This document shows positions 1 to 7,564 of a DNA stretch of 25,546 nucleotides, in pieces. Made by a program: the position numbers and the translations under genes. Positions within the stretch are counted from its first letter, which is position 1, and every line of letters starts with the position of its first letter. The DNA comes from Lutibacter sp. (GTDB taxonomy: Bacteria > Bacteroidota > Bacteroidia > Flavobacteriales > Flavobacteriaceae), in NCBI GenBank assembly GCA_021647265.1, contig JAKIVA010000040.1:1-25546 (forward strand). The letters are read 5' to 3'. The notes under the pieces are model-generated. The model was not told the origin of the DNA and did no database searches. It was given only the letters and a program-made list of their open reading frames with translations.

Positions 1-1
1 T

Positions 2-205
2 ACTGTTAAACGAACTATTTTACCCGGATATACAAATTTAAATCAAACTGTTGGACGCGTTTTGAGAAAGTCTAATTTTTCAAATGTTCCTTATCCAATT
101 ACCCAAGGAAATGTGGTTTTTCAAGGAGCTGTTTTTTATGGAGCTGGCGGCCCTGTAACTAATAATTCACAACCTTACATCGCTTTAGGTTTTAAGGTAA
201 ATTAA
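2..205 (+). CDS. C-terminal end of an unidentified protein (partial)
   Basis: An open frame enters from the left edge and ends with TAA at 203-205, giving about 67 residues. The piece is rich in Gly, Asn, Thr and aromatic residues (for example VVFQGAVFYGAGG) and ends in ALGFKVN. That composition suits an exported or outer-membrane beta-rich protein, but no family is recognised. The start lies outside the window. No terminator follows directly; the next strong hairpin is at 671-692. Calling it a gene end rests on the uninterrupted frame and protein-like composition only. Confidence 0.5.
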   Translation, partial: TVKRTILPGYTNLNQTVGRVLRKSNFSNVPYPITQGNVVFQGAVFYGAGGPVTNNSQPYIALGFKVN

Positions 206-301
206 ATCGAGAGTGTAAGTCAAAATCTTTAAAATAACGTTAATTACAAGCAGCCTACATTCTCAAAGTAATTTTTATAGCAAATAATTTAGATAAACGG
301 A

Positions 302-599
302 ACTATTCACACGCTAACTTCTTTAAAAGGAGTTTTTAAAAATCCCAGAGCAAGTGGAATTGAAACCTCAATTATACAATTAAAAAACGGACTGAGGATG
401 GAGAAATCACGAACAGACTATTTTATAAGACCTAGCATCATAATTATTCATTAACTTAACAGCTGTAAAAAATCAAATACCTACTACATTTTTTAATTTA
501 AAAATAAGTAGAGAACAATTAACATCTCATATTCTTTCTGTGGAATGTAAAATAGACAATAACAAATTTAACATTTCTAGTTTATCAGCTGAAGATTAA
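302..599 (+). pseudogene. Possible decayed coding remnant
   Basis: Two overlapping open stretches without a start codon lie in different frames: 302-454 (includes KGVFKNPRASGIETS and SRTDYFIRPS) and 444-599 (includes NLKISREQLTSHILS and ends SSLSAED). Read together with a frameshift near 444-454 they look like one degraded protein of about 95 residues. No family is recognised. The alternative is chance open frames in AT-rich intergenic DNA. The rest of 206-779 holds only the hairpin at 671-692 and a possible promoter. Confidence 0.3.
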
Positions 600-666
600 A
601 ATAGAATTTGTATACCCGTAATTAGTCACAAAAGGAAAGTTTGCTAAAATAATAAAAGAAAAAAAA

Positions 667-700
667 GAAGACCTTACGGAAACCCGTAAGGTTTTCTTTT
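667..700 (+). terminator. Hairpin terminator, probably bidirectional
   Basis: A perfect 9-bp stem pairs 671-679 (accttacgg) with 684-692 (ccgtaaggt) around the loop aaac. An outer A-rich arm and T-rich tail extend the pairing, so U-runs occur on both strands. A sister hairpin with compensatory base changes lies at 1564-1585. Confidence 0.7.
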
Positions 701-710
701 TTAATGGATT

Positions 711-718
711 TATATTTG
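711..718 (+). promoter_or_regulatory. Possible -7 element for the 780-1136 gene
   Basis: TATATTTG matches the Bacteroidota -7 consensus TAnnTTTG, 62 bases before the ATG at 780. No TTG is found at the expected -33 distance, where the terminator hairpin lies, so this is a weak call. Confidence 0.35.
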
Positions 719-779
719 GACAATATAAAATCAAGGAAGCCGAAAACTGAATAGAGTAGGTAAATTTTTAATAGTTATT

Positions 780-1136
780 ATGAAAAAGAGAGTAATTAAA
801 TCCATTTTTATTTTATCATTTGCCATTTTATTTTCAAGTTGTGCAGCAGGATTGACTGGAAGTATGACAAATTCAGCAGCTTTGAGCTCTAACAACTTTT
901 CTTTTGTTGAAAGAAATATTAAGGGAATGTCCCAAGCGACTTATGTTTTAGGAATAGGAGGTATGAAGAGAGAAGCAATTGTTAGTGAGGCTAAACAGAA
1001 AATGCTAGCCAACAGTCCTTTAAAAAATAATCAAACATTAGCTAATGTGATTGTTGATTTTAAATATTCAAATTTCATGGGAATTGTTATGACAGTTAAA
1101 TGTTATGTAAGTGCTGACATAGTAGAATTTAAGTAA
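780..1136 (+). CDS. Small lipoprotein, DUF6567-like
   Basis: A 118-residue protein. Residues 1-21 form a lipoprotein signal peptide ending at the lipobox LFSSC, with Cys21 as the predicted lipidated residue. The mature part carries SFVERNIKGMSQATYVLGIGG, then a helix (REAIVSEAKQKMLANSPL) and a beta-rich end (NVIVDFKYSNFMGIVMTVKCYVSADIVEF). This layout resembles small Bacteroidota lipoproteins annotated as DUF6567, recalled from memory; their function is unknown. The ATG at 780 is the only start that keeps the signal peptide. The gene lies between two similar hairpins together with a second lipoprotein gene 62 bases downstream, so the pair may be one transcript. Confidence 0.75.
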   Translation: MKKRVIKSIFILSFAILFSSCAAGLTGSMTNSAALSSNNFSFVERNIKGMSQATYVLGIGGMKREAIVSEAKQKMLANSPLKNNQTLANVIVDFKYSNFMGIVMTVKCYVSADIVEFK

Positions 1137-1198
1137 ATGTATGAACTACGCTAGGATTCTACTTTAACTAATTTTATTGAAAAAAATCTTCTTTTAAA

Positions 1199-1552
1199 AT
1201 GAAAAATATAATTTTTAAATTAATTTCTTTTATTCTAATATCTTCAATTTTATTATCTAGTTGTTCAAGTGCTACTATTATAAGTTCTATTCCAAGCCAA
1301 TCAAAACTTTATGTAAATGGAGAGTTTGTTGGTAAAACACCTTATAAATACAAAGATTTTAAAATTGTTGGAGCCACTAATACAATTAGATTAGAAAAAG
1401 AAGGATATGACAATTATATCTCTGAGTTTTCGAAAGATGAAGAAGTTCATGTGGGAGCAATGATAGGAGGTTTTTTTTTGTTAGTTCCTTTTTTATGGGT
1501 AATGAAATATAAAAAAGCTCACCTATATGAATTGAGGCCTATCGCTAAATAA
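1199..1552 (+). CDS. PEGA-domain lipoprotein
   Basis: A 117-residue protein. Residues 1-22 are a lipoprotein signal peptide with lipobox LLSSC (Cys22). Residues about 25-75 fit the PEGA domain, a small beta-sandwich module: SIPSQSKLYVNGEFVGKTPYKY, then NTIRLEKEGYDNYISEF. Residues about 82-99 (VGAMIGGFFLLVPFLWVM) are strongly hydrophobic and may be a membrane segment or hairpin. That would anchor the protein at both ends, which is common in short PEGA lipoproteins. The role is unknown; PEGA domains are often found on cell-surface proteins. It follows the DUF6567-like gene and ends 11 bases before a terminator hairpin. Confidence 0.8.
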   Translation: MKNIIFKLISFILISSILLSSCSSATIISSIPSQSKLYVNGEFVGKTPYKYKDFKIVGATNTIRLEKEGYDNYISEFSKDEEVHVGAMIGGFFLLVPFLWVMKYKKAHLYELRPIAK

Positions 1553-1563
1553 TTAATACCAAG

Positions 1564-1594
1564 ACCTTATGGAAATCCATAAGGTTTTGTTTTT
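1564..1594 (+). terminator. Hairpin terminator after the PEGA gene
   Basis: A 9-bp stem pairs 1564-1572 (accttatgg) with 1577-1585 (ccataaggt), with loop aaat, followed by a T-rich tract. It serves the plus-strand lipoprotein genes and lies just beyond the minus-strand remnant at 1596-1805. It is nearly the same as the hairpin at 671-692, with the changed base pair conserved on both arms. Confidence 0.75.
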
Positions 1595-1595
1595 T

Positions 1596-1805
1596 TTATA
1601 GGTTTCCTGAAGGAGTTGCTGTAAAAGTTATTGATTGACCTATTTCATAATTCTTTGAAGAAGATGTAATCACTCCACTACCTGATGGGCTCACTTCTGT
1701 AATTAATAAAATAGTTTCTTCTGTTGGAATTGAGTCATCTTTAGAGCAAGTAATAAATATTAAAAGAGGAATAGATAACTTAGCAGAGTTCGAGATAATT
1801 TTTTT
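1596..1805 (-). pseudogene. Truncated lipoprotein with the start of an InlB-type repeat
   Basis: Read on the minus strand, the frame gives KKIISNSAKLSIPLLIFITC, a convincing lipoprotein signal peptide ending in a lipobox, then SKDDSIPTEE, then VSPSGSGVITSSSKNYEIGQ and SITFTATPSGNL before a stop at 1596-1598. The last part matches the first half of a divergent InlB B-repeat module (pattern GSG..., Y.G..ITFTATPS). The usual continuation (GY.F.GW) is missing. The codon where ATG is expected, just before KKII, reads TAT, and there is no in-frame ATG. Both ends are therefore damaged, making this a gene relic next to the 1564 hairpin. Translation from a non-standard start cannot be excluded. Confidence 0.55.
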
Positions 1806-1941
1806 ATAGTTTTTTTGTTAAAAATCTTGATGAAGATAACTAAAATTAAGTGACCTTAAAAAATTTAAGTTTTTATTTATAATAATCTTAAAGTAATTTC
1901 AAGAATTAAGAAAGTGATAATTTAAGTTTTTAGGTATTCTT

Positions 1942-2913
1942 TTATAAATAAATTTCTAATAAAATTGTGCTTTTTGCTTCAATTTTCACCTGATCTATAC
2001 AAGCTGGCAGCAATATTGTTTCGCCGAGCCCTATGTTATACGACTTGTTATTACATTCAATTTTTCCACTCCCCTCCACACACATATAAATCACAAAAGA
2101 ATCAAGATTTGCATAATTTTTTTCTAACACTCCTTTTATAATAATAATATTGGTTTTAAAATAGGATGAATGGACTAATTTATTAGACTTATTTTCTTTA
2201 CAATTATAAGTTATTTTATAGTTGTTATAAAATTCAAAATCGATAGCATCTAGAGCTAAATCTGTATGTAATTCTCTTTTCTCTCCTGTTTTGGTGTCCA
2301 ATCTGTCATAATCGTAAATGCGATAGGTAATATTGGAAGTCTGTTGAATTTCTGCAAGCAATACGCCAGCACCAATAGCATGAACTCGTCCTGCAGGAAT
2401 ATTAAAAGTATCTCCTTTCGTTACTTTCTCAATATTCAAAATCTTCGTTAAAGCTGAATTATCCAAATGATCTATATAGGATTCCCTTTTAACTTTTTGA
2501 TTAAACCCAACTATCAATTCTGCATCACTTTCGGCCTGCATCACATACCACATCTCATTTTTACCAAAGGAATTATGACGCTCTTTTGCCAATGCGTCAC
2601 TAGGGTGTACTTGGATTGATAAAGGCGCCTTAGCATCAATAAATTTGATAAGTAAAGGGAAGTTTTCTCCAAAAACATCGTACACCTTACCCCCAACAAA
2701 ATCACCTTTAAAAGTATGTATTAATTGTTTTAAGGTCTTACCTTTTAATGCTCCTTCAGCAACCATGGTTTCGCTTTCGTCTATATCTGAAATCTCCCAA
2801 GATTCTCCGATGGAATTTTCATTATAGTTTTTATTTAATATCGTTTTCAACTTCTCACCTCCCCAGATGCGATAGAAAAAAAGAGAGGAAAATTTCAAGG
2901 GGTATAATTTCAT
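1942..2913 (-). CDS. manA: Mannose-6-phosphate isomerase, class I
   Basis: A 323-residue cytoplasmic enzyme that interconverts mannose 6-phosphate and fructose 6-phosphate, feeding mannose into glycolysis. Cupin-fold zinc ligands are visible in the usual order: QVHP (His103), KNEMWY (Glu120) and GRVHAIG (His178). The conserved arginine follows in TYRIYDYDR (Arg198). The length fits the short Bacillus-type ManA of about 315 residues rather than the longer enterobacterial form. It is the last gene of the locus, 13 bases after the GH13 gene, so it is probably cotranscribed. Its place in the operon is the strongest sign that the glycan contains mannose. No sugar kinase or phosphomannomutase is encoded beside it, so those must come from elsewhere in the genome. 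Confidence 0.93.
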   Translation of the reverse strand: MKLYPLKFSSLFFYRIWGGEKLKTILNKNYNENSIGESWEISDIDESETMVAEGALKGKTLKQLIHTFKGDFVGGKVYDVFGENFPLLIKFIDAKAPLSIQVHPSDALAKERHNSFGKNEMWYVMQAESDAELIVGFNQKVKRESYIDHLDNSALTKILNIEKVTKGDTFNIPAGRVHAIGAGVLLAEIQQTSNITYRIYDYDRLDTKTGEKRELHTDLALDAIDFEFYNNYKITYNCKENKSNKLVHSSYFKTNIIIIKGVLEKNYANLDSFVIYMCVEGSGKIECNNKSYNIGLGETILLPACIDQVKIEAKSTILLEIYL

Positions 2914-2926
2914 ATTATCAAATGTT

Positions 2927-4567
2927 TTAAAAATTTCCTATCTTACTTTTAACAATTAAAAAATTATTGGGTTTCAATATTGATGATCCCAGAAGAACTT
3001 TTTGATTCTCTTTTAAATTAATTTCTTCTGAATTTTCACTAAAATTAAAAAAACAATGAATCTTTTCCCCGTTATATTCCCTTGTAAATTGTATTATATC
3101 ATTAGAAAAAATTAATTCCTTATATTCTCCGTAATGCAATACTGGCTCAGCATTTCTCAATGAAATGAGTTTTTTATATTTATTCAATAGTGAATTTTCT
3201 GTTTCCTCAAAGGCAGACACATTTACTTTTCTGTAATTTTGATGAACCTTAATCCAAGGCTCTTTGACTGAAAATCCGGCGTAAATACTACTATCCCATT
3301 GCATGGGACTTCGTGATTTATCTCTGTTATATTTATTTCCTAAGATAAGTGCATCTTCTTTAGATTTTCCTTCTTTTAAAGCTAATTTATACTGAGTATG
3401 ACCTTGAACATCTTTCATTTCATCAATCGAATTGGCAATTATATTTTCCATTCCTATCTCTTCGCCATAATAAATAAAAGGAACTCCTTTAGCGGTTAAA
3501 ATTAATGCTGCTAAAGCCCCAGCCCTTTCTGGATTACCGTCTGCTAAACGACTCATCAAACGAGGCATATCATGACTCCCAAAAAACAACGTTGGATAAT
3601 TGCTCATATTATTCTCCATGCTTTGTAGTTCATTGAAAATTCGTTGAGCAGAAAACTCTTTAATACTCCCAAAATTAAAATTAAAAATAACATCTAATAA
3701 ATCTGATCCTTGATATTGTTTAAGTATTTCAATTTTATCACTACCTATTTCCCCAACAATAAATCGGTTATCATATTCATTGATGGTTTTCTTAATAGTT
3801 TTCATAGCTTCTTTCACTCCTTTTTGATTAATATCATAAAGGTGCTTCTGCTTTCCGTTTTCATCAAATGGGTTGTCAACCGTTATGCCTTCAGTAGTCA
3901 AAAAATTAATTACATCAAGTCTAAAACCATCAACGCCCATATCGAGCCAAAACCTTAAGACCTCTTTAATTTCTTCCACAACCTTGGGGTTTCCCCAATT
4001 AAGGTCGGCCATTTTAATATCAAATTGGTGGTAGTAATACTCATTTGTCAAGCTGTCCAATTCCCAAGCCGATCCACCAAAAAAAGATTCCCAATTATTG
4101 GGCTTATCTTTCCAAATATAATAATCTCGATATGGATTGTTCTTTGATTTTCTAGACTCTTGAAACCAATTCATTTCGGTGGAAGTATGATTTACTACTA
4201 AATCCATGATTAATTTTATATCTCTTTTATGGGCTTCTGATATGAATTCTTTAAAATCATCAAGGGTTCCATAAGATGGGTCAATCATATAATAATCAGA
4301 CACATCATAACCATTATCTACTTTTGGAGATTTTTGAAATGGAGTCAACCAGATTCCCTTAATCCCAAGGTCTTGGATATAATCCAATTTTGAGCTAACA
4401 CCTTTAAAGTCGCCAAATCCATCTTCATTTCCATCTTTGAAACTCGGCATATAAATCTCATAAAAAACGGTTTCCTTCCACCATTGACTCCCTTCATCTC
4501 CTTCAGTATTAGAACTACATGAACTCACCATAAATAATACAAATAATAAACACAAAAAGACCCTCAT
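2927..4567 (-). CDS. Lipoprotein alpha-glucosidase-like enzyme, GH13
   Basis: A 546-residue protein. The signal peptide ends at lipobox MVSSC (Cys17), so it is a periplasmic or surface lipoprotein. The catalytic (beta/alpha)8 barrel begins at WWKETVFYEIYMPSF. All GH13 regions are present: region I DLVVNHTS (122-129), region V MADLN (186-190), region II GFRLDVI with nucleophile Asp218, region III VGEIGS with acid/base Glu273, and region IV GSHDMPR (His332, Asp333). Retaining GH13 exo-enzymes of this type usually release alpha-linked glucose from short oligosaccharides. Region V is neither the QPDLN of oligo-1,6-glucosidases nor the MPKLN of neopullulanases, so the linkage cannot be named. In a locus otherwise pointing to mannose, it suggests alpha-glucosyl decoration of the glycan or an unusual acceptor. 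The gene starts 29 bases after the 579-residue lipoprotein gene. Confidence 0.9.
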   Translation of the reverse strand: MRVFLCLLFVLFMVSSCSSNTEGDEGSQWWKETVFYEIYMPSFKDGNEDGFGDFKGVSSKLDYIQDLGIKGIWLTPFQKSPKVDNGYDVSDYYMIDPSYGTLDDFKEFISEAHKRDIKLIMDLVVNHTSTEMNWFQESRKSKNNPYRDYYIWKDKPNNWESFFGGSAWELDSLTNEYYYHQFDIKMADLNWGNPKVVEEIKEVLRFWLDMGVDGFRLDVINFLTTEGITVDNPFDENGKQKHLYDINQKGVKEAMKTIKKTINEYDNRFIVGEIGSDKIEILKQYQGSDLLDVIFNFNFGSIKEFSAQRIFNELQSMENNMSNYPTLFFGSHDMPRLMSRLADGNPERAGALAALILTAKGVPFIYYGEEIGMENIIANSIDEMKDVQGHTQYKLALKEGKSKEDALILGNKYNRDKSRSPMQWDSSIYAGFSVKEPWIKVHQNYRKVNVSAFEETENSLLNKYKKLISLRNAEPVLHYGEYKELIFSNDIIQFTREYNGEKIHCFFNFSENSEEINLKENQKVLLGSSILKPNNFLIVKSKIGNF

Positions 4568-4596
4568 AAACAGCTTAATAAATTATTTAATTGCAT

Positions 4597-6336
4597 TTAC
4601 AATTCATAGCGATAATCAATCACAACATTATCGGCATACAATTTACCATCTCTAATTTCTATCTTAGCATTCACTGGAATAAAAACCAATAGCGCAGAAT
4701 TCTCTTTCTCTAAGCTAAATGAAAATAATTCACTTACTCCTTTCGAAATAAAGGCTCTTTTAACGGCATCATAAATTTTTACCTTATCATGACCTATATT
4801 AATTGTAACCACTTTCGAATCAGGATTAGGATTGTAATATAGGTAACTAGGGAAGGCCTTTTCCTTATAAAAATCTGTTACTAACACATCCAACTGCAGG
4901 ATATTTTCAATATTAGTTTTCGAAATAATGGTTCCTGCTATACCTACATGTCCACTTCCATAAACGCTAAATTGAGATACTTTTGGATTGTCTTTATTCC
5001 AATGCATCCCATCTCCTATCGCTACTGGTGCTTTTATATATTCATATTGAGGGTAATGTGCCTTTTTTATTAATCCTTCATAAGCGATTACACCTTTAGT
5101 ATGTTCTTTTTCTTCTGGAATTGTTTGGTGTTCATCTGGAATTTCATTCGGATAAAACAATCGCGATGCATTGGCAGCATTCAACATCCATTTCCCAATG
5201 GAATTTGCATAACGTTGATCATAACGAACCATTGCTACCAGAGGCCACATAGTATCGTAGGTGTTCATCAAAAAACCAAATCCACCATTATGAGTGGTAC
5301 TACCCACTATTCCCGAGACATCATATCCATTCCAATTATCAACAAGAACACCCCAACCATCTCGACAAACAGAATCTCCATTAAAGGTCCAGTCTAAGAT
5401 GTTTGAAAAATCATAATTAGTTCCTTGTTCTGCATTCATTCTCGCAGCGATATATGCGCCAAACGGCATTAATATTTCATAAAAATAATTCTCTTCTTGA
5501 TTCAACAGTGCTTCTAAGGATGATTTAGCTCCAGCCAAATACTTAGGGTCTCCGAATTTTTTATATGCTGAATAAAGGACATACGCATGTCCAGCTGCAG
5601 CATCTTGCTGAGTACAAATCCAGTTTTTTTTTGCTTCCATTGTTGAGTAATCAAAAAAGGAGTATGCATAATCTCCATTTAAAACAGTATCTGCTTTATA
5701 AAATTGATTGGCAATAGTACGTAATAAAGTATCATAATCCTTTTCCTTGGGGTAGAAGTCAGCAAGAGCGTAAAACATTACATTTGGGTATACATCATAC
5801 CACCAATCCCTAGCATATCCACCTCCTAATTGAGCAACCTCAGGCCCAGTATTATTCATAATGATGTTCCAATTATTCTCAGTGTTAAAGTAATTTTTCA
5901 ACATTCCAACATAATTCTCACCTCCTTGATTAGACTTGTCTATACCAACCATACTAGCCCCTAATACTGAACCAATACTGGCCAAAGCCTCATGGAAAAT
6001 CCCACCATAATTTTTAGCGCCTTGTCTAACATCACCCATTGCCGTATAGATACCAAAGGTTTCCTGATCGAAGTTTTTACGTGAATTATCCTTCCATATC
6101 AATGGCCAATACTCCCCTGTTTGATTTGGATCATATATCTTAGCATCATAATCTTTAGCCAATTGATTAAAATCTAAAATTTTAAAAGGTTTAGGAAAGT
6201 TAGGCATAGCATCAATGCGTTTGATATTTTTTTGAATAACAGGATTTACATTTTCAAATTGTGTAGTATTAGCACAAGAGATCAAAAATAAAACCCCAAC
6301 AAGAATTAAAATACTGTTTAATTTAAATATTCTCAT
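4597..6336 (-). CDS. Lipoprotein of unknown family, possible alpha/alpha-toroid glycan enzyme
   Basis: A 579-residue protein. A lipoprotein signal peptide ends at LFLISC (Cys21). The body is rich in aromatic residues and helices with motifs such as GGYARDWWYDVYPNVMFYAL, CTQQDAAAGHAYVLYSAYKK, ILMPFGAYIAARMNAEQG and HNGGFGFLMNTYDTMWPL. A C-terminal part of about 120 residues looks beta-rich (DSKVVTINIGHDKVKIYDA, NSALLVFIPVNAKIEI). Helical repeats followed by a beta-sandwich are typical of six-hairpin glycosidases and polysaccharide lyases. No family could be assigned, so catalysis is inferred from context only. The start overlaps the MFS gene by 14 bases, showing tight operon organisation. Acidic and aromatic residues in ARDWWYD and CRDGWGVLVDNWNGYD are candidates for an active site. 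Confidence 0.75.
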   Translation of the reverse strand: MRIFKLNSILILVGVLFLISCANTTQFENVNPVIQKNIKRIDAMPNFPKPFKILDFNQLAKDYDAKIYDPNQTGEYWPLIWKDNSRKNFDQETFGIYTAMGDVRQGAKNYGGIFHEALASIGSVLGASMVGIDKSNQGGENYVGMLKNYFNTENNWNIIMNNTGPEVAQLGGGYARDWWYDVYPNVMFYALADFYPKEKDYDTLLRTIANQFYKADTVLNGDYAYSFFDYSTMEAKKNWICTQQDAAAGHAYVLYSAYKKFGDPKYLAGAKSSLEALLNQEENYFYEILMPFGAYIAARMNAEQGTNYDFSNILDWTFNGDSVCRDGWGVLVDNWNGYDVSGIVGSTTHNGGFGFLMNTYDTMWPLVAMVRYDQRYANSIGKWMLNAANASRLFYPNEIPDEHQTIPEEKEHTKGVIAYEGLIKKAHYPQYEYIKAPVAIGDGMHWNKDNPKVSQFSVYGSGHVGIAGTIISKTNIENILQLDVLVTDFYKEKAFPSYLYYNPNPDSKVVTINIGHDKVKIYDAVKRAFISKGVSELFSFSLEKENSALLVFIPVNAKIEIRDGKLYADNVVIDYRYEL

Positions 6337-7564
6337 TTTCTAATTTATTTTGTATTTTTAAAAGTTGTTTTGTAATAACCATTGAAATTAATTGAAGCAC
6401 TCCAATTATCAATAAGGCATATCTTAAAGCAATGTCTGCATTTACAAAAAATGCTAGAGTTAAAAATGTACCTGCTCCAATAAATCGCCCTGCAAACAAT
6501 CCAAACTCATGATTCAGAATATACGAAAACTCATTTCTATTTTCAATTTTTGAAAGTAAATCTATCACTTTTAATTGGATAGGAAAATAAGCGATATCCA
6601 GTAATGGTCTTGCAATTAATAACAAAAACATAAAAATTATGACGCCTTCTGAATTAAACATTAAACCATTGATAAAAGATGCTAAGAAAAAGAATATAAG
6701 ACCCGCACTAAAAATAGCCAATCTATGTTTAGGCTTAGAAATTTTACCTAAAATTAGCATTACACATGCCGCTATTAGTGCTCCTATAGACTGAGCTGTG
6801 CCCAAGGCGCCTTCAGACTCAAAAAATTTCATCATCAGCATAGCTGGAGCTGTTACGATAAATCCTTGTGCTAGTCCTTTTAAAAATGACAATTGAAGCA
6901 TCTTACCCCAGAGTTTATGAAACTTGAAATATAAAAATTTCTCACTTTTAGGTTTTTCGTATTTCCCAAAGTGAAATACTATAGATGCTATAATCGTGAT
7001 AATAAACACCACTCCTGTAACAACCTGATACCCTTTATTAATACCCTCATCTGAGGATCCGTTACCTTTTATCAAATACCAACCTATAATCAAAGGTACA
7101 ACAGAGGCAATTATGGTGTAAAAAAAGGTTTCTAAACCATAATAAAAATTTCGTGTTTTATCCTTTGTAGTCGCCAAAACTAAATAATCTCTGTTAGCCC
7201 AATACAATCCAAATGACATTCCCATAATCAACCCTGCACCTACCAATCCATAATAACTAATTTCTTCCAATGACATCATAAACACCATGGAAACTCCGCT
7301 CAATATCATCCCAAGGGAAAACAATTTTTTGATATCTATTCTATTCAATAAATAACCATTGATATAAAAAGTGATTGGAATACCTGTATAAATAGCCAAT
7401 TGATAAAACATTACTTTAGCTGGGTCATTTGAATTTCTCATGATATATGCCGCTACAAATATGTCAATTACGGGAAGTACAAATGCATAAATGACATTGG
7501 TGAATATCAATATTTTTGCACTTTTTGAAAAATCTTTAAATCCTACTTTTACTAGTGCTCCCAT
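6323..7564 (-). CDS. MFS transporter, probably for sugars or oligosaccharides
   Basis: A 413-residue inner-membrane protein with about twelve hydrophobic segments, split into two halves by a charged central loop (FGKYEKPKSEKFLYFKFHKLWGK). This is the major facilitator layout. Short stretches such as GMSFGLYWANRDYLVLATT lie where MFS proteins carry conserved loops. In this locus it most likely brings the products of the periplasmic lipoprotein enzymes to cytoplasmic GH130. Its ATG shares one base with the stop of GH130 (TAATG at 7566-7562), and its own end overlaps the next gene by 14 bases, implying translational coupling. Substrate specificity cannot be read from the sequence. Confidence 0.85.
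   Translation of the reverse strand: MGALVKVGFKDFSKSAKILIFTNVIYAFVLPVIDIFVAAYIMRNSNDPAKVMFYQLAIYTGIPITFYINGYLLNRIDIKKLFSLGMILSGVSMVFMMSLEEISYYGLVGAGLIMGMSFGLYWANRDYLVLATTKDKTRNFYYGLETFFYTIIASVVPLIIGWYLIKGNGSSDEGINKGYQVVTGVVFIITIIASIVFHFGKYEKPKSEKFLYFKFHKLWGKMLQLSFLKGLAQGFIVTAPAMLMMKFFESEGALGTAQSIGALIAACVMLILGKISKPKHRLAIFSAGLIFFFLASFINGLMFNSEGVIIFMFLLLIARPLLDIAYFPIQLKVIDLLSKIENRNEFSYILNHEFGLFAGRFIGAGTFLTLAFFVNADIALRYALLIIGVLQLISMVITKQLLKIQNKLENENI

Noticed and set aside
1..1000. A copy of the tRNA-Asp 3' end as a left attachment site
   Set aside because: No stretch resembling the T arm and acceptor end of the tRNA was found in the left border.
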